62,635 bases of DNA from Fragilaria crotonensis (taxonomy: Eukaryota > Bacillariophyta > Fragilariophyceae > Fragilariales > Fragilariaceae), in the NCBI GenBank assembly GCA_022925895.1, contig JAKSYS010000352.1:1-62635 (forward strand), written 5' to 3'. Both the position numbers and the translations under genes were made by a program. The notes below the pieces were generated by a model. The model was not told where the DNA came from. It saw only the letters and a program-made list of their open reading frames with translations, and did not search any database. Of the stretch, positions 1-10,689 are shown in pieces (the first letter of the stretch is position 1; each line of letters starts with the position of its first letter).

Positions 1-445
1 ATGTGGACATTTGCTCAGTGTCGTTTCAGAACCTGCGTCGAATCGGGAATGACTCCCCAGATCTCGGAAGGTGAAACCGGGCCCTCCTGTGGTATTCTGA
101 TGCGGACGAAGTTTGCATGATTCAAGTTTAAACGTAACTGTGGACACTTTTTGAGTGCCGTTCCAGTCAGGAATGACTCCACACTTTTTGGGGCATGCAT
201 CAAAATGAGACAAAGCCTGGCATTTAAGTTTGCACACGTCATACATGGGACAGTTCATGCGCAAAATAGTCATTGGACGATCAAAACGGCGGTCATAACT
301 CTTCTATGGCAAGGTGACACGACGATCGATCTCTAATTGAATGCTCTTTCTAGAGCAAAGTGTCTTCAGGGGGCGAAAAGGACCGCGAACATTATTTCTT
401 CACTGCGAACGGAGAGCATTAAATTCAGATCCGCGTTTCACGAAC
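1..445. other. gene-free left edge with a degenerate direct repeat
   Basis: No convincing gene. Bases 1-56 and 139-180 are diverged copies of one motif: TGTGGACA, then AGTG(C/T)CGTT(T/C)CAG, ending GAATGACTCC. They are about 138 bases apart, so this may be the end of a decayed tandem repeat that continues outside the window. The rest is presumably the 5' flank of the gene at 446. Confidence 0.4.
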
Positions 446-1324
446 ATGGTCGATTCTTCGCAGAACATTGCCACAAGTGATAACCAAACCTTTGAGGAAC
501 TCCATCGAATGAGTCCTGTCAGGCATCGTAGGCGAAAGACGTTGGATACTTCTCGGAACATAACCCACAAGAATGATGTCGAGCGAGAACTTCGACAGAT
601 AGTTGTTGTGACGGGGTCGACGTCTGTGGTCTCCCGTGAATATCAAGCGTCGCCACCGGGCATGCGTGGAATTCTTCGAGTCAAGTCACTGTTTGAGTCT
701 TTGCAGCTGTGTGGTTTGAAGGGTGCTGGCCTGCGTAAGGAATCGCAAAGGACCGTGTTCTCAACGTTGGAAGTTCGAGAGTATCCCATGATACTAGGCG
801 GTACGTCATCGTCGTTCAACGTATTGCGCATTTTACTTCGGAGTTTCTCATCATTGGGAAACGATACAGACAACCCGTCGTGCTTGGAAGGACCTCCAAT
901 TTCTATTGACTGGGCTCACGATCCAAGCACGCAGTTTATTCTTGATGTCAACACTTTTGAGCGGATGAGAGGAATTCGAAGAAGGTCAGACGAATTGGTT
1001 CTATCGAGATCTGCTCGTGAGAAGAGGTTCGTCACTAGTCAGGCTGTTGTTTACACTCATTCTTCCACAGGTACTGACCATTTTATTCATAACAGAATCA
1101 AAGCCATCGGTTTCTCGTCGAACGATATTGCCAAAGTTGTGCGCCAGGTGCGCAAGGAGAGGCACCATCGCATGGTTTCGTCGCAACAGTCTAGTTTGGA
1201 TCCAATTCACGAAGCTGTGGAGAGCGCAACATCTGGCATCAAAAAGATGTTTGCATTCAAGCGATCATATAGTGTGCTGATTATTGATGCTGAGTGCCAG
1301 CCTGTGAGTGGTGTGCCGTCATGA
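446..1324 (+). CDS. uncharacterised diatom-type protein (GPPISIDW family)
   Basis: A 292-residue protein of unknown function. The ATG at 446 is preferred over the in-frame ATG at 341 because the 35 extra residues look non-conserved. The centre contains 'STLEVREYPMILGG' and then 'GPPISIDW', followed by 'RRRSDELVLSRSAREKRF' and a C-terminal stretch 'GFSSNDIAKVVRQVRKERHHR'. I recall this order (a VREY..ILGDNP-like segment, GPPIS.DW, a DEL.L....R segment, then GF...EI with basic repeats) from a large family of uncharacterised diatom proteins; this is recall, not a search. The typical 'GDNP' appears replaced by 'GGTS', with a longer Ser/Leu-rich insert before GPPISIDW. No signal peptide, membrane segment or catalytic motif is visible. 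The high content of basic residues would suit a cytosolic or nuclear protein. No intron is needed. Confidence 0.6.
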   Translation: MVDSSQNIATSDNQTFEELHRMSPVRHRRRKTLDTSRNITHKNDVERELRQIVVVTGSTSVVSREYQASPPGMRGILRVKSLFESLQLCGLKGAGLRKESQRTVFSTLEVREYPMILGGTSSSFNVLRILLRSFSSLGNDTDNPSCLEGPPISIDWAHDPSTQFILDVNTFERMRGIRRRSDELVLSRSAREKRFVTSQAVVYTHSSTGTDHFIHNRIKAIGFSSNDIAKVVRQVRKERHHRMVSSQQSSLDPIHEAVESATSGIKKMFAFKRSYSVLIIDAECQPVSGVPS

Positions 1325-2170
1325 ATTCCTCCTGTGCCATCAGAACACGTCGATCCTGTCAATGCTTTATGTACTTTTATGGTGGGTGCAAAAAGTGTTA
1401 GCAATGCTATCTCAATGTAGGCATTGAACCATCGCTTCAATGGATTTCGTTTGGTGTAGTTGCATCGGTGCATGTACGATCAGCTGTTCCTTTTTGCATA
1501 GTGTATAGGTTGAGGTGACGCCCGCAGTCCTCGCTCGAATTTTCCCTCTTACTGTATCAACAACTGAACCGGGCACCTTAAAGTAACGAATAATTTTGTA
1601 TCCACATTATCAGACAACAAATTATGGCGTGTGTGCCATCTGATGTTTCTTCCCGGTATGGAATCATGCTTTCTCCGCTTGTCTTCATGATTAAAGGCCA
1701 GATGTGATGAGTGATGACAACCTGACGACTATTCAGCTATACTGTACCGGATTACCTCATAGTTAAGCACCTGGTACGAATACTATAGGCTCCATTGCAT
1801 TGAATCATGACGGCAGATTACGCGTACATGTACAGGTACCATCTGTGCCGAGACCGAGACCAGCGGCATCAAATCGATATTCAGCAGTTCGCGTCCTACG
1901 TGCTACAATTACTAGCATTGCTACCAGTAAGTATATAATCATGCATGCTTACATGTATATCATTCGTGCATTGAAGGTGAGGCCTTCCGTGATTGGAGGG
2001 GGATGCTGTCCGCTGTCCGTGGAAGCATTTGGATTTTGGCGTGCGTCTGTTTGGTAAATACCGGTACCTGGTAGTGACAATTACGGTACTTGTACCTGGT
2101 ACTGGTATGTAACAGTCGACTGTGATGTTTGCCTTGCTCGAAGGTTTGAATTGAATGATCACTCCATGCC
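1325..2170. other. intergenic; GTAC-rich 3' half
   Basis: No gene seen. From about 1740, and especially 2060-2110, the sequence is dense in GTAC-centred words (ACCGGTACCTGGTA, GTACTTGTACCTGGTACTGG) just upstream of the gene at 2171. Small ORFs here have no recognisable features. Confidence 0.45.
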
Positions 2171-3148
2171 ATGCCGTGGGGAACATGTCGTAGGGTTATC
2201 CGCTTGGTCTTGATATCCGTCACCTGGCTAGTAGGCAACATTGATGCCTTCCTAATACCTCCGTCGGTGCCAGAAAAGCCAAAGGTGATTTATGGTCATC
2301 TCGACGCTGCGGGATCTCATTCAACCGCGAACGCTGCAGCGAAAGTGACGCCCGGGTGGGCAGTAGTCGTACTTCACCTCAGTGGATGTCTACTATCAGC
2401 GATAGGTCTAAGTTCATACGAGGACTTTGATTGCCGTAATTTAAAACCCAGTCTGCATCTCCGACAGTATGCTGTCCGTGGAATGGGAGAGGGACGTGCC
2501 GAAAGGATGCAGGATTGGAGACATGGCAATGTACTGGTTGGTGACTCAGACACTAGCGTAATCGACATCCCGTCGTACAATGAGGTTATGCAGAAACATA
2601 GAGACGAACGCATCCCTAGTTGGAATAAAGCGGTCAATGAACGAGATGTTCGAGCAGCTGTCAACGACGTTTTTCAGGCTCTAACGGCGGTCAACCAACT
2701 GAAGCTGATGGCAGATGATTACCGCTGGGATGGCATCCAAAGTTTGATACGATCAGCGACTCTTGTGGATAATCTTCAGCATTCTTGCAGCGTCTTGAGG
2801 CGGGCATCTTTTGCATTATCTCAAGAGGCCAGGAATGAGATTGGGTTTGACTGGGGAAGCTGCGCTTGGCGCCATTGCGGAGCAGAAGCGGACGCGCAAG
2901 AAGCTCTGGCGGAGTTGTATAATCTGTCGGGCGTACTGGAACCCTTTGAATGTCGGTTTGTCTTGGACATAGTTGAGCGATCTTTGCGAGATATACTGGC
3001 TGCGGTGCCAATCAAATATTATGATCAAGCTCTAGATGCGTACCAGACCTACCAATTCAAAGATCCAGAGGAGGAGAGCTCAAACCAGGACTTGGAGCTG
3101 CTGAGGGCTGTGAATGAATTTCGCAATCCACAATGGGATGATGAATAG
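2171..3148 (+). CDS. conserved plastid-targeted protein of unknown function
   Basis: A 325-residue protein. The N terminus is a hydrophobic signal peptide (residues 8-26) ending 'NIDA', immediately followed by 'FLIPP'. That is an ASAFAP-like junction with Phe at +1, the heterokont hallmark for import into the secondary plastid. A second hydrophobic stretch lies at about residues 63-79. The C-terminal half holds the best conserved block, 'IGFDWGSCAWRHCGAEADAQ' followed by an LSGVLEPFE segment and 'VLDIVERSLRD' (roughly residues 224-278). I recall near-identical wording in an uncharacterised chloroplast protein family of plants and algae, so the gene is probably a conserved photosynthetic-lineage protein; the biochemical function is unknown. 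Two Cys and one His in 'CAWRHC' could bind metal, but that is speculation. The GTAC-rich cluster at 2060-2110 is directly upstream. Confidence 0.7.
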   Translation: MPWGTCRRVIRLVLISVTWLVGNIDAFLIPPSVPEKPKVIYGHLDAAGSHSTANAAAKVTPGWAVVVLHLSGCLLSAIGLSSYEDFDCRNLKPSLHLRQYAVRGMGEGRAERMQDWRHGNVLVGDSDTSVIDIPSYNEVMQKHRDERIPSWNKAVNERDVRAAVNDVFQALTAVNQLKLMADDYRWDGIQSLIRSATLVDNLQHSCSVLRRASFALSQEARNEIGFDWGSCAWRHCGAEADAQEALAELYNLSGVLEPFECRFVLDIVERSLRDILAAVPIKYYDQALDAYQTYQFKDPEEESSNQDLELLRAVNEFRNPQWDDE

Positions 3149-4158
3149 TGGATTGTTTGGCGCTGGCCTTGCTGCAGTCCCCCATTCTTGCGTCGCAACG
3201 CTCGACGGCCTCGAATTCTGATAACCGAAATCTTGAGGTTATTCTGACCTTTTAACTGAAAGTGTTGCATGACTTATTCATTGTGTGTAGCTTCGATAAC
3301 AATTAGGATAAGCATGATTTCTAGTTTTGACTACTTCACGAGTCCACGTGCCATGTTCGGTTAATCCATTAACATGTGAACGTGAAGCACGCAATAGCAA
3401 ACCTCAAGACAACGGCGTGACTCCGCTTGCGCCAAGTATAGTCACTGAAGTACCAGGTACTACCCTCTATGGATCTATGATGATAGGTTTTCGGAGCAAG
3501 TGACGACTACGACTATAGTGCTTTAAACTGTCACGAAAAGAAATTGATCCATGCGAGACGCGAGACGCGAGACGCGAGTGACACACGACAGCACCAGAAA
3601 ACGACATCTACGGTATTGTACCGTATTTACAGTACGTATCTGTTTCCAATGCAGTTTATCAGCATGTTATCGTCACATTTCAAACGCTACAGTACCTGGT
3701 ACTACAGTACACTGTTTCAAGACAGCGTCCGTATTGTACTTGCATAGGAAGACGGGGCATTGAATATAAAGAAGTGAACATACCAGGTACTGTCTGCTTG
3801 GTTCTTGGTATGATAGTCTACTTGTACTGTGTCACCGTCGACTCGGTATTGGTACTGTACTCAATTTTTTGATGCAACCGATACGATCTGACTCACTCAA
3901 GACTCAAGACTCTATTGTACTGTACTGGAGTACCACACAATATGAATGCACTGTAGTACTTAGTACTCCAGTACTCTTATTTCTTTGCTCCATTGGTCAG
4001 TCCGTCAACTGAAATTACGATTTTCATCTTCACTCGGAGAATCGGAGCATACCATTTTTCCAGATCCCCTCGACGACGTTGCACGCCGAGTACGTTCGAT
4101 CAAACTGCCGACGAAAGCAATAACTTCAGACGACTTTAGATCGATTAGAGTCACCATC
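3149..4158. promoter_or_regulatory. intergenic with GTAC palindrome cluster upstream of the P5A ATPase
   Basis: No gene seen. GTAC near-palindromes recur at 3450-3462 (GTACCAGGTAC), 3691-3710 (AGTACCTGGTACTACAGTAC), 3781-3790 and 3955-3975 (AGTACTCCAGTACT). They end close to the start of the ATPase gene. A regulatory role is inferred only from position and repetition. Confidence 0.4.
3553..3578. repeat. 7-bp tandem repeat (GCGAGAC x3.7)
   Basis: Three full copies and one partial copy of GCGAGAC lie head to tail in the intergenic region. It is a simple microsatellite-like tract with no evident function. Confidence 0.85.
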
Positions 4159-7100
4159 ATGGACGCACCCATTGTAGAAGAGGCGCGACCATTGGTCGTT
4201 CCTATGCCTAGAAAAAAGTTGGATTGTCACGATGTCACTCCACTGGTCGAACGACCCTTGTGGATGCGACTCGACGTTGCTCCATTCTGTGTTCTCTACG
4301 GCGTACTCGTCGCATTAGACCATACAGCCTCATCGAACGACATTGTCCGAGCCCTCAAGGTGGTAGCCTTTCCTCTTGCCCTCTTAAGTCACCTTTTCGT
4401 AGTACTCATCCAACAATGGCGCGTTTCATTCCAATGCATCGTTGGGTATCAGACTGCCTCGACGTCGTCCTTCAAGGAGTGGACTCACTGTTTGATCGAA
4501 ACGCCGGCATTGGGAGGGAAGAAAGACATGGGAGTTGTCCCTGTCCAGCAGAAACCAAACCTTGCGACTGTAACTTTTCGAGACATTGTCTTCCGTTGCA
4601 CCCTTGGTCCAGACAACGAAATGGATGGATTGTGGCGCACTAATGTTAAGGAAGGGGAAACTCTCTTTCATCGATTGCGCTACCCCGTTGATCTACCACT
4701 TGAATTTTTCAAGAAAGAATGGAGGGGTCACGTCTCGTTGGACTCTGCCCAGCGTGCACACAAAGTTTACGGGAGCAACGCGACGCACGTTCAATTGCCA
4801 GCTTTTCTTGAACTTCTGGGCCAACAATTGCTGGCTCCTTTCTTTCTCTTCCAATTACTCTGCGTTGTTCTTTGGTCTCTCGACGAGTACTGGTACTATG
4901 CGATCTTCACGCTGTTCGCCCTTCTCATGTTCGAATGCACTGTGGCGTTCAATCGCCTCAAAAGCCTGGAACGACTTCGTGGAACACTGTCTCATCCCTA
5001 CCACGTATCTGCCTATCGTCATGGGGTGTGGATGCTGTTGCGAACTGATGAACTAGTCCCAGGTGATTTAGTGTCCTTGACAACCTTTCGACACAAACAA
5101 AATGCACACGTGCCAGCCGATTTATTGATTCTTAATGGTACGGCAGTTGTCGATGAAGCCCTCTTGACGGGGGAATCCATCCCCCAGCGCAAGGGGCCAT
5201 TAGATGATGCATCCAGCGATGGATTATTGACACGACTTGACATGCAAGATCCTCTGCACAAACAATCTATCTTGTTCGGAGGGACAATGCTTGTTAGTCA
5301 TGCTGGCGAGGAAAGTCGAGGTTTTCCTGTCACACCCGACAATGGCATACTCTGCGTAGTCCTGAAGACAGGCTTTGAAACTGCGCAGGGGTCGTTGCTG
5401 CGCACCATGACGCACTCATCAATGAAATCCGCGGATGGGATTCATACGCAGGATACCTTTGTTTTCGTTGCCATTCTTTTGTGTTTTGCCATTCTCAGCG
5501 CAGTTTCTGTCTTGCGAGAAGGATGGCATGATGAGACGCGCAACCGATTTCGACTGATCCTGCATGTTGTCATCATCGTCACATCAGTGGTGCCTCCAGA
5601 ACTTCCCATGGAACTAAGCCTCGCGGTTACCAATAGCGTGGCTGACCTTATGCGAAACCATCGTGTCTTTTGTACCGAACCATACCGTATTCCATGGGCT
5701 GGTCGAGTGGATGTATGTTGCTTTGACAAGACGGGGACTCTCACATCCGATGAAATGCAGCTCAAGGGAGTTCGACTACTTTCGGGTGGTATGGATGAAA
5801 ATCGTCTGCTGCATCCGTTGGAAACGGATTTGCCATGGGATGTCCTGCGTGTCATGGTTGCCTGTCAATCACTATCTGTCAGTGACAGCCGACAAGGCAT
5901 CGTTATGGGAGATCCCATGGAGCTAGCAGTACTTGAAGATTCTGGATATTCACTCAAAGGCAACAATTTTGTTGCTGCCAAGGAAGTGGTAGCTGGTAAG
6001 CCGCGCGGTATCTTTATCCAGCACCGATTTGCCTTTTCGTCGCGACTGAAACGCATGACAGTTCTGGTCACCGAAGACAACTCTCACGAGGTCTATGGAG
6101 TCATGAAGGGCGCCCCAGAAACCGTAAAAAGTTTTCTTAAGTCAGTTCCTGACAATTACGACGAGGTGTATCAGTTTCATATGAAACGCGGACAACGTGT
6201 CTTGGCGATGGCTTCCCGCTCTTTTGGCACCGTAAGCATTGGCGATCTGAAGGAAGCAGGTCGCGCTGCCCTGGAAAAAGATCTGGCATTTTGTGGCTTC
6301 CTTGTGTTGGATTGTCCTCTAAAGGCAGATTCCAAGCGCATTATTTCTGAACTGAAGAAGAGTGACCACGAAACAGTCATGATTACCGGAGATGCAGTGT
6401 TGACTGGTGCTGAAGTTGCCAGACAGGTGGGAATCATCGAGAAAAATTGTGGTCCAACCTATGAATTGAAGTGCCGTGTACCCGAGGAGAGTAATGGCAG
6501 TGTCTTATCCGACTTCCACTTTGTCCCACTTGATACAACTGCGGATTCGTCAATCATTCCATTGTCCGCGTCCAACTTGACCACATTACGAGAGATGAAA
6601 GACAACTTGACAGCTGCTTTTTGCATGTCTGGGTCTGTCATGACCAAGGTTGGTTTAAGCGCCTTGAAATACGCCTCTGTCGAAGTTGGTCCATTCGACT
6701 CGTCCAGTGATGACAACAACCTACTGCTCCATCCGGCGGTGCAGAATGTTCTGAAGGATTTGGTGCAAATCGTTTCAGTGTTTGCTCGTCACGCACCTCG
6801 ACAGAAGGAAGCGGTCGTTGCGGCCTTTAACCTTGCTGGGAAGCATACGATGATGACGGGCGATGGAACCAACGATGTCGGTGCATTGAAGCGAGCCCAC
6901 GTTGGAATATCGATCATCAGTGCCCCTGAACTTGAAGCTAAACAACGACAAGCAACGGAAGCCCTGACCAAGGAACAGAAGAAGGAGAAGAAGGCTCGGA
7001 AGGAGGGAAGGTGAAGAAGAAGAATAGTCGCGTTGAAGAATTGTTTCGGCAACTCCAAGACGCCCAGAAAGAGCTCGACAACGTGGAACTTGGCGATGCG

Positions 7101-7913
7101 TCTATGGCCTCTCCGTTTACTTCTCGCGTAATGAGTATCAAATGTTGCAAGGATGTCCTGCAGCAGGGACGTTGCACTCTTGTCACTATGTTGACGATCT
7201 ACAAAATTCTCGGGGTGAATTGCCTTGTCAATGGTTTGGTGTTGACCAAGCTGCACCTTCATGGCGTCAAGCAAGGCGATCGTCAGCTAACAATTATCGG
7301 TGTAGCTGTGACCGCACTATTCCTGTTTGTGACAAGAGGCATGCCATTGGCGTCACTTTCCCCAACTCGACCTCCGTCATCTGTCCTCTGTCGGCAGGCT
7401 TTGCTCTCCATTGCCGCTCAATTCGCAGTTCATTTCATGTTCATAATGATTGTAACGGATGTCGCTCTCGCCTTCGTCGACCCCTACGACCCAAGCATAA
7501 TCCCAGATGCATCATTCAACGCGAACATTCTCAACAGCTGTACATTTCTCTTGACAATGACAGCTACGATCAACACATTCGTCGTAAACTATCGAGGAAG
7601 GCCCTTCATGGAAGACTTCAAAGACAACAAGCTGCTATTGCGGAGCGCCCAAGCGTGCTATGCCGTTGTGTTTGCGTGCTCCCTCGAGATATTCCCTCCG
7701 CTTAATGACCTCTTTCAAATCGCCCCTTTCCCTGATACCCAGGTGGTTGGTGCTGGAACAGACGATGAGTGGGTCTTGTCCATATCCGAAGCGGGAGGGT
7801 TGACCAAATTTGTACAGCAAGTAGGGTTTCCGATTGCCATATCCATATTCATGGTTGCGGACACTTTCTTTGCCTACGCTGCAGAAAAGATAACCTTGCT
7901 GATGTTCCCTTGA
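4159..7913 (+). CDS. P5A-type ATPase (Spf1/ATP13A1-like), interrupted by one frameshift
   Basis: P5A ATPases are ER-membrane P-type pumps that remove mistargeted transmembrane helices. The first frame (4159-7014) carries paired N-terminal membrane segments, the P5 signature PPELPMELSLAV (near 5593), the phosphorylation motif DKTGTLT (near 5728), the N domain with KGAPE, and the hinge 'MMTGDGTNDVGALKRAHVG'. The frame then stops in a Lys/Glu-rich linker. The second frame (7011-7913) resumes with the expected P5A continuation 'SPFTSRVMSIKCCKDVLQQG' and the last membrane helices. Together they give about 1,250 residues, close to the family norm. The break sits in the purine run around 7000-7020 and equals one missing base (frame 1 to frame 3). 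No intron of usual length with GT-AG ends repairs the frame. The ATG at 4159 (MDAPIVEE) is preferred over 3985. Sequencing error or a recent 1-bp deletion are both possible. Confidence 0.88.
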
Positions 7914-8049
7914 GTTGCTTTGACTAGAGGGCGAGAACCGATCTCGACTCCTTTACGTCACTTGACAACGAACTGATTGCGAGGCATAGTCACGATAGTA
8001 TTTTCTAATTATCAAGAGTGGATTAATAACTTTACCTGAAGAAAATCAC

Positions 8050-8760
8050 CTAGGCATGATGACCTCTTGGCATGTAGCCTCCAATTCCTGTTCCCATCGT
8101 TGTCAACTCCAACTCACGTATCTGCGACTCTTGGATTCGAGTCCGAATGCGATCCTTGGAGTCCACCAGTGAGGAGGCGATGGAGTCGAAGTATTGGTAG
8201 GGGTATGGTTGATCACGAGCATGCCCCATGCGACGTGTGACGGCGTCTTGACGCGACTGCCGCAACGTATTGACCCATACCCGAGCATCGTCCGCAGTTG
8301 GGACGGCAAAGTATTGACGCTTGCGCAAGGTTGCGATGCAAAAGAATCCCTCGAAATCTTCCAGGGCAGAATTATCGCAGTGATCCACGCCATCGATATC
8401 ATTTTGGAAGTCTTCCACCAGGTAGACATCAATCTGCTCAACAGGGAGGGGGCTTCCTTTCGGGGCTCGACTGGATTCGTCAACGAATTTGTACAAATAG
8501 TTTCCGATCTGTATCAAGAAACGAGGCTTCCACTTCGGAGCCAAACCTTTGAAACAATACCTGATGATAGTCCGCAAAAATTCAGGCAGAATAGAGTAAA
8601 AGATGGGAACATGTAGCTTCAATGCCGGCCCAGCCTGCGAGGGCGAGGCTTGGAGCATCGATGTGGCAGATAACCCCTTCCCGAGGTAAGGTTCATCATC
8701 ATCTGCCTTAGCCACAGAGGTGGCAGTACCGTTAGGACGCCTTCGTAACTCTTGCGACAT
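8050..8760 (-). CDS. PH-domain protein
   Basis: A 236-residue protein. Residues about 62-170 read as a pleckstrin-homology fold: 'KPRFLIQIGNYLYKFVDESS' gives the first strands, then 'PVEQIDVYLVED', 'FEGFFCIATLRKRQYFAVPT', and a final helix 'DARVWVNTLRQSRQDAV' holding the near-invariant PH Trp. The N-terminal 45 residues are low-complexity. The C-terminal 60 residues form a charged helix with a Gly-rich tail, of a kind that often mediates membrane or SNARE contact. PH domains bind phosphoinositides or proteins; basic residues in the first strand loop would allow lipid binding, but specificity cannot be read. There is no signal peptide or membrane segment, so it is probably a cytosolic peripheral-membrane protein. 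It converges with the P5A ATPase gene, with only 136 bases between their stops. Confidence 0.75.
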   Translation of the reverse strand: MSQELRRRPNGTATSVAKADDDEPYLGKGLSATSMLQASPSQAGPALKLHVPIFYSILPEFLRTIIRYCFKGLAPKWKPRFLIQIGNYLYKFVDESSRAPKGSPLPVEQIDVYLVEDFQNDIDGVDHCDNSALEDFEGFFCIATLRKRQYFAVPTADDARVWVNTLRQSRQDAVTRRMGHARDQPYPYQYFDSIASSLVDSKDRIRTRIQESQIRELELTTMGTGIGGYMPRGHHA

Positions 8761-9176
8761 AGTTAGAATTGCTAGTGGCAGGAAATGACCTCGAGGTTAC
8801 TTCGAAGAACTGCGTGGATTTTTGTAAGATTATTGTTGCCAAAAACCATCACGTTTTGTTCGAGGCAGGTGCGTGGTGCACGCCGGCGCTCGGCTTCGAT
8901 TGTGATCCCCAGGAATCAGGAATACTGGAATACTTATCGGTACTGTACCGGTACTAGTAGTCGGTAGTCCTTGCTCCTTGTACCAGTACTCTGAGATCTG
9001 AGTGTGTCGTGTGATGAAGCATGGTATGCCGCCAATGGTCAGTCTCGTACTCCAGTACCATTTACTTTCTACGTACGTACTGTAGTACCTGCTCATTGGT
9101 ACTACCGTCGGATCTGACCAGAAGGAAATGACGTCAAGCCGTAGTACCAGTACTTTGTACTTTTGGTAGCCTGGCC
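8761..9176. promoter_or_regulatory. 5' flank of PH gene, GTAC-rich
   Basis: No gene seen. Dense GTAC words occur at 8935-8960 (TACTGTACCGGTACTAG) and 9040-9165. The region abuts the piggyBac-like relic starting near 9177. Confidence 0.4.
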
Positions 9177-10664
9177 GTGGCCGCCAAACCGATAGCGGCC
9201 AGTGCTTCCATGGCCAGAAATATCAGCCTCTTCCTTCACTTTTTGCCGCAGGAGTTCTTCAAAACAACCATTCTCATCCAAGCCACAAACAAAACACTTT
9301 CGGACCCTCTTACATGGGATGAGTTTCTGCAGTTCAAGGCAATTCTGTTTCCCTTGGCAACGACTCAGGGAGTGCAAAGACCTATGTTTTGGGCAAAGGA
9401 CACACCAGACATATCTTGTGGTGCCCCATTTCGTGGCAATCCTGAAGCATCTAAAGTTCACAACAACACTGCCACCTGCATTAAAACATCCATTCCATCC
9501 TGTCAATGCTAATCTTATTGATGCTTTCAACAAGCACAGCACGCAGGCTTGTTTCAGTCCGAGCCGGGTCTCTTGTGTGGATGATTCCATGTCGGTCTGG
9601 ATGAACAGGTTGGGTCTTTGTTCCAAGAAACCCCATCCAAAGGGGAATGAATACCATTCAATTTGTTGTGGCTTGAGTGGAATCATGGTCGCAATTGAGC
9701 TTGTGCAAGGTAAGGACCGACCGTCGCAAATTCCGAACGAAAAATATTTGGAACACGGTAAGACAATTGGTCTGCTTATGAGATTGACCGAGTCCATTCA
9801 CCACTCTGGAAGACTGGTGATCATGGACAGTGGTTTCTGTGTGCTGAAAGGACTGCTGGTGCAGAGGTCTTCTGTTGGTGTCTATGCATCGGCAGTTGTT
9901 ACTGGCCGGCCGAAGTATATTGACGGCGCGGTGATCGACGCGCATTATGATTTGAAGGAGATCGGCACCACCGACAGTCCAGCCTCCCAGGCACTTTGGA
10001 CGGCATCAACTTTAAAGTCTTCTGTATGAAGGAGGAAGACTACGTCATGAAATTGATGGCAATGTACAGAGCGCAGCAATGGATGGATGGAGGAGTGACG
10101 CAACGAAGCGTGACTTGTCAAAGCAGCATTTGCAAAATGTGAGTTTTGTCTACACCAAGCCCTTCTTTAACCATTTCAAGTTCAGGCATCAAGTTGATGA
10201 CCATAACAATGCCAGACACTCTTCAATATCATTGGAGGAGAGCAGTGTCAACACCAAGGATTGGAAGATACAAGTACTTACCTTTATCCTTGCTGTGGTC
10301 AAGGTGAACGCACGACTCGTCCACTCATATATTTCTCGCTCGTCAATCTGATACTCTTAGCCAACTGGATTTCAGGCAATTACTTGCTAAGGAGTTGATA
10401 GAATTCTCATTTGTTGTTAATGCAGGCAACAAAAAGAGGATGAGGCGGAGCATGGAGCCCGTGGCATCTGTTTGTGGCATGGAAACGGCTCCTGTCTAAG
10501 TTGGAACTTGGACTGGAACACAATTGCAGTTCCTCTCAACCAAACACCCGCCGCACATTTGCAAGACAGTGGGCTGCAAAAATGCATAAGAACCTATTGC
10601 AAGTGCATGATAGGTTTCTGGATGTGTCCTGCTTGTATTGGTATGCACATTTGCACAAGTAGCT
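9177..10664 (+). pseudogene. decayed piggyBac-like transposase (DDE_Tnp_1_7 type)
   Basis: Several plus-strand frames in order give one recognisable transposase of the piggyBac-like family common in diatoms and oomycetes. Frame 9177-9512 gives 'LTWDEFLQFKAILFPLATTQ' and GVQRPMFW. The 9202-10029 frame gives HFVAILKHLKFT, then 'CVDDSMSVWMNRLG', then a KPHPKGNEYHSICCGLSGI segment, then a VIMDSGFCVLKGL segment (catalytic Asp region). After another shift near 10010 comes FKVFCMKEEDYVMKL, and near 10179-10310 FNHFKFRHQVDDHNNARH with the following helix. The Cys-rich C-terminal finger 'CKCMIGFWMCPACIGMHIC' lies at about 10600-10660. At least three frame changes and internal stops mean it cannot be translated. 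Terminal inverted repeats and a TTAA target duplication were not found by eye. Confidence 0.85.
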
Positions 10665-10689
10665 GAAGCCTTGTGAGTGACCGACATAA

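Noticed and set aside
7011..7067. Possible 57-base intron (GTGAAG...CCCAG) rescuing the P5A ATPase
   Set aside because: Its length is a multiple of three, so it does not move frame 1 to frame 3; other GT-AG pairs are far too short.
9102..9797. 231-codon minus-strand ORF
   Set aside because: It lies antisense to the piggyBac-like relic, whose plus-strand frames carry clear transposase motifs.
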